Shown here piece after piece: positions 7,584 through 9,189 of a stretch of 9,189 nucleotides of DNA. The stretch comes from Oscillospiraceae bacterium (GTDB lineage Bacteria; Bacillota; Clostridia; Oscillospirales; UBA929), in the NCBI GenBank assembly GCA_031289065.1, contig JAITQI010000002.1, positions 1 through 9,189 on the forward strand, given 5' to 3'. The notes below the pieces were generated by a model. It had not been told where the DNA came from and did not search any database. It was given only the letters and a program-made list of their open reading frames with translations. Position 1 is the stretch's first letter. Each line of letters opens with the position of its first letter. A program made the position numbers and the translations under genes.

Positions 7584-7601
7584 GAAAATGCGGGAAAATG
7601 C
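7584..7601 (+). promoter_or_regulatory. 8-bp direct repeat and A-tracts just upstream of the sigH -35 box
   Basis: GAAAATGC occurs at 7584-7591 and again at 7594-7601. The 10-base offset places both copies on one face of the helix, and the second copy ends at the base before the TTGACA. With the A7 run at about 7570-7576, this gives A-tracts spaced roughly one turn apart, as in an UP element. It may also be a regulator site. This is sequence pattern only. Confidence 0.4.
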
Positions 7602-7631
7602 TTGACAAAACAGGTGGCAGACGCTTATAAT
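7602..7631 (+). promoter_or_regulatory. Consensus sigma-A-type promoter of sigH
   Basis: TTGACA at 7602-7607 and TATAAT at 7626-7631 are both perfect consensus boxes, separated by 18 bases. Transcription would begin near 7638, about 50 bases before the TTG start. The boxes lie just after the kinase stop at 7564, so sigH has its own transcription start, although read-through from the kinase gene is possible because no terminator was seen between them. Confidence 0.85.
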
Positions 7632-7673
7632 ATTGGTAGTGTCGTTTGTGCGGCGTTATTTCGCGGAGCAAAC

Positions 7674-7691
7674 AGGCGGTGATCAGTTTTG
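7674..7691 (+). promoter_or_regulatory. Strong ribosome binding site fixing the TTG start of sigH
   Basis: AGGCGGTGATC (7674-7684) matches the complement of the 16S rRNA tail, AGGAGGTGATC, at 10 of 11 positions. It lies 4 bases from its end to the TTG at 7689-7691. No in-frame ATG lies near, and starting later would remove the conserved N-terminal helix, so TTG is the best start. Confidence 0.75.
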
Positions 7692-8294
7692 GAAAACACC
7701 CCGCCGATCTCCGACGAGGCGTTGTGCCAGTTGGCCCAGCAGGGCGACGGCGAGGCCGCCGAGCAACTCATCGTGCGGTATATGCGGGCGGTGCGGGCTT
7801 CTATGCAAAGCCTGTTCCTCAACGGGGGCGACCCGGAGGATTTGCTGCAGGAGGGCCTGATGGGTCTGCTGAAGGCGATCCGTTCCTTTGACCCGACGAA
7901 GAACGCCTCTTTTCGCACCTTTGCCCAGCTGTGCGTTCGCAACCGGCTCTACTCGGCGGTCAAGGCCGCCAACCGCGACAAGCATGAACCCCTGAACCGT
8001 TATGTGTCTATTCAAGCCCCCTTTGCAGACAGCGAGATTTCCCCGACAACGGACTTTGTCTTGTATCCCGACCGGTATCTTGACCCAGAGACGCTCGTTA
8101 TCCGGCGTGAGGAAGCGCATGAGCTCACCGGCATGTGGAAGGGACTGCTGTCCGGCTTGGAAGCCGAAATTTTGGGGCATTATCTGGAAGGGCTGTCCTA
8201 TCGAGAGATAGCGGCCATCACACACAAGTCCCCGAAATCGGTGGACAACGCCGTTCACCGCGCCAGGAAAAAACTGGCCCAACATTGGCGATAG
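7689..8294 (+). CDS. sigH: RNA polymerase sigma factor SigH (Spo0H type)
   Basis: A 201-residue sigma-70-family protein, which binds core RNA polymerase and directs it to its own promoters. Region 2 begins with ALCQLAQQGDGEAAEQLI and holds the core-binding motif DPEDLLQEGLMGL (48-60), then SFRTFAQLCVRNRLYSAVK, the -10 recognition part. The stretch KHEPLNRYVSI resembles the conserved KH-PLN sequence of B. subtilis SigH. Region 4 spans about 153-199, with helix-turn-helix LSYREIAAITHKSPKSVDNAV and a basic end. In known spore-formers SigH drives stationary-phase and early sporulation genes. Its length is slightly under that of the B. subtilis protein (about 218). It starts with TTG behind a near-perfect ribosome site and a consensus promoter. 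The zinc-ribbon gene follows after 122 bases without a clear terminator. An ordinary sporulation-unrelated sigma factor is possible but less likely, given the length and the KH-PLN match. Confidence 0.88.
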   Translation: MENTPPISDEALCQLAQQGDGEAAEQLIVRYMRAVRASMQSLFLNGGDPEDLLQEGLMGLLKAIRSFDPTKNASFRTFAQLCVRNRLYSAVKAANRDKHEPLNRYVSIQAPFADSEISPTTDFVLYPDRYLDPETLVIRREEAHELTGMWKGLLSGLEAEILGHYLEGLSYREIAAITHKSPKSVDNAVHRARKKLAQHWR

Positions 8295-8416
8295 CAGGCA
8301 ACCCCTGCCACGCATATTTCAACCCCCGTGCCGCTGGGAAAACAGACCGCTTCATTCCGAATGCCGGCAGAACCCACACCCACGGGCAGACTGAGTCAAA
8401 GAGAGGGAAACAAACC

Positions 8417-8695
8417 ATGTACGAAGACCGAACCCTGAAATGCAAAGAGTGTGGAGATGACTTTATCTTCACCGCCGGCGAGCAGGAATTCTACGCGGAG
8501 CGCGGCTTCATGAACGAGCCCCAGCGCTGCAAGAACTGCCGCGACGCCCGTAAGAACGCCTCCCGGGCCCCGAGAGAGTTCTTCACAGCCGTTTGCGCGT
8601 CCTGCGGCGGAGAGGCCAAAGTGCCTTTCGAGCCCAAGACAGACCGTCCCGTGTACTGTAGCGATTGCTTCGCCCGTATGCGTGAGAACGGCTAA
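8417..8695 (+). CDS. Small zinc-ribbon protein with two CxxC...CxxC sites
   Basis: A 92-residue, probably cytoplasmic protein. The N-terminal half matches the probable zinc-ribbon (zf-trcl) family. It begins DRTLKCKECGDDFIFTAGEQ, continues with EFYAERGF, and has RCKNCR, so C9, C12, C38 and C41 can hold one zinc ion. The second half has CASCGGEAKVPFEP and DRPVYCSDCF, giving C60, C63, C81 and C84 for a second site. Such proteins are widespread in Firmicutes; nucleic-acid or protein binding is usual for zinc ribbons, but no function is established here. The ATG at 8417 has GAGAGGGA (8401-8408) at good spacing. A longer in-frame reading back to 8135 would overlap sigH and is unlikely. It follows sigH with no promoter that I could see, so it is probably read with sigH, and a strong terminator follows 16 bases after its stop. 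Confidence 0.88.
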   Translation: MYEDRTLKCKECGDDFIFTAGEQEFYAERGFMNEPQRCKNCRDARKNASRAPREFFTAVCASCGGEAKVPFEPKTDRPVYCSDCFARMRENG

Positions 8696-8710
8696 TTACG
8701 AGCAAACACA

Positions 8711-8744
8711 AAAAACGCGTCGCCTTTTGGCGGCGCGTTTTTTT
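8711..8744 (+). terminator. Intrinsic terminator after the sigH-zinc ribbon unit
   Basis: The left arm 8711-8724 pairs with 8729-8742 over 14 bp with a single T-G wobble, around a TTTT loop. The GC core is ACGCGTCGCC/GGCGGCGCGT, and a run of seven T begins at 8738. The A5 on the other side makes it potentially bidirectional. It separates the sigH/zinc-ribbon transcript from the ECF sigma gene. Confidence 0.92.
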
Positions 8745-8808
8745 ATCGTTGGGAGAAAAAGGATTGGTTGGGGGCGTCACAAAACGGCGGCGGCGTCCGT
8801 CTTATAGG

Positions 8809-8820
8809 TGAATCGATTCA
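8809..8820. promoter_or_regulatory. Perfect 12-bp palindrome upstream of the ECF sigma gene
   Basis: TGAATCGATTCA is a perfect dyad in the 130-base gap between the terminator and the ECF start, 55 bases before the TTG codon. It could be an operator for a dimeric regulator. No convincing promoter boxes were found around it, so this remains a pattern only. Confidence 0.3.
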
Positions 8821-8861
8821 TTGGCGGGAAATACGCGAACGAGACCCATTCGGAGCAGAAA

Positions 8862-8877
8862 GGGGAGGGATTCCTTG
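8862..8877 (+). promoter_or_regulatory. Ribosome binding site supporting the TTG start of the ECF sigma gene
   Basis: GGGGAGG at 8862-8868 is six bases before the TTG at 8875-8877. The next in-frame alternative, GTG at 8884, would be 15 bases away and is too far. The ATG at 8882 is out of frame. Confidence 0.6.
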
Positions 8878-9189
8878 CTTGATGTGCAGGCGTTTATGGA
8901 CGGCGACGAAGAGGCGCTGGCGGGGCTTATCGCCGAGATGACGCCGCCGCTGATGAAGTATAGTTTCAGCATCCTGCTCAACTACAGCGACGCCGAGGAC
9001 GCCGTACAGACCGCGTTTTTCAAGGCGTTTGTCGGCCGAAGCGGCTTGCGCGACCCCGGGGCCCTGTCGGCCTTTCTCTACCGCATCACTTACAACGCCA
9101 GTGTGGACATTGCGCGCAAGCGCCGGTTTGTCGTCCCGCGGGACCGCCGCCCGGACGACAGCGGCTATCTCTCGGAGACGCTGCGCGCC
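8875..9189 (+). CDS. ECF-family RNA polymerase sigma factor (3' truncated by window)
   Basis: The first 105 codons of a sigma factor that runs off the right edge. The N-terminus (VQAFMDGDEEALAGLI) and region 2 match ECF (group 4) sigma factors. The core-binding motif is DAEDAVQTAFFKAF (39-52), followed by LSAFLYRITYNASVDIARKR, the -10 recognition helix, and the start of the linker (PRDRRPDDSGYLSETLRA). Region 4 lies outside the window. ECF factors respond to envelope or other stress and are often controlled by a membrane anti-sigma factor encoded just downstream; whether one exists here cannot be seen. A TTG start is chosen because of GGGGAGG six bases upstream. It lies behind the intrinsic terminator, so it should have its own promoter, but none was identified with confidence. 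Confidence 0.88.
   Translation, partial: MLDVQAFMDGDEEALAGLIAEMTPPLMKYSFSILLNYSDAEDAVQTAFFKAFVGRSGLRDPGALSAFLYRITYNASVDIARKRRFVVPRDRRPDDSGYLSETLRA

Noticed and set aside
7640..7646. Spo0A box (TGTCGTT) over the sigH transcription start
   Set aside because: It matches only 5 of 7 positions of TGTCGAA and occurs once. Such a match is expected by chance.
8295..8309. Hairpin GCAGG/CCTGC just after the sigH stop as a terminator
   Set aside because: The stem is only 5 bp and no T run follows. The strong terminator lies after the zinc-ribbon gene.
8783..8801. ECF-type autoregulatory promoter (AAC ... CGTC) before the ECF sigma gene
   Set aside because: The spacing between the motifs is at most about 12 bases rather than about 16, and the surrounding sequence is simple GGC repeats.

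Overview
The window looks like chromosomal DNA from a GC-rich, spore-forming member of the Firmicutes, most likely a Clostridia/Oscillospiraceae-type bacterium. This placement is an inference. It rests on a SigH (Spo0H)-type sigma factor, strong AGGAGG-like ribosome binding sites with frequent GTG/TTG starts, a SpoIIM-superfamily membrane protein, a DUF4349 lipoprotein and a Firmicutes-type zinc-ribbon protein. No phage, IS, CRISPR, rRNA or tRNA gene was found. Coding density is high and no gap between genes exceeds 300 bases.

Left part (1-2026): the last 67 codons of an unrecognised protein, then a complete arginyl-tRNA synthetase gene (argS) in the same direction. Middle part (2049-4919): a SpoIIM/DUF95-family membrane protein on the minus strand, convergent with argS. 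It is divergent from an RDD-family membrane protein, which is followed by a DUF4349 lipoprotein. This resembles an uncharacterised envelope module. The minus-strand gene has a good sigma-A-type promoter in the divergent spacer.

Between 4921 and 5020 lies an AT-flanked, highly palindromic element. It can fold into an almost gapless four-way cloverleaf: a 16-bp outer stem enclosing three adjacent hairpins. It looks like a miniature inverted-repeat (MITE-like) element. It touches the DUF4349 stop codon on one side and may contribute the -35 box of the next gene on the other.

Right part (5084-9189): a large membrane-bound hybrid histidine kinase carrying its own receiver domain. Next comes sigH, behind a consensus TTGACA/TATAAT promoter with A-tracts and an 8-bp direct repeat immediately upstream. 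A 92-residue protein with two CxxC...CxxC zinc sites follows, then a strong intrinsic terminator, then the start of an ECF-type sigma factor cut by the window end. The right part is therefore rich in regulators: a sensor kinase, a stationary-phase/sporulation sigma factor and an ECF sigma factor within about 4 kb. Functional coupling among them is inference from position only.
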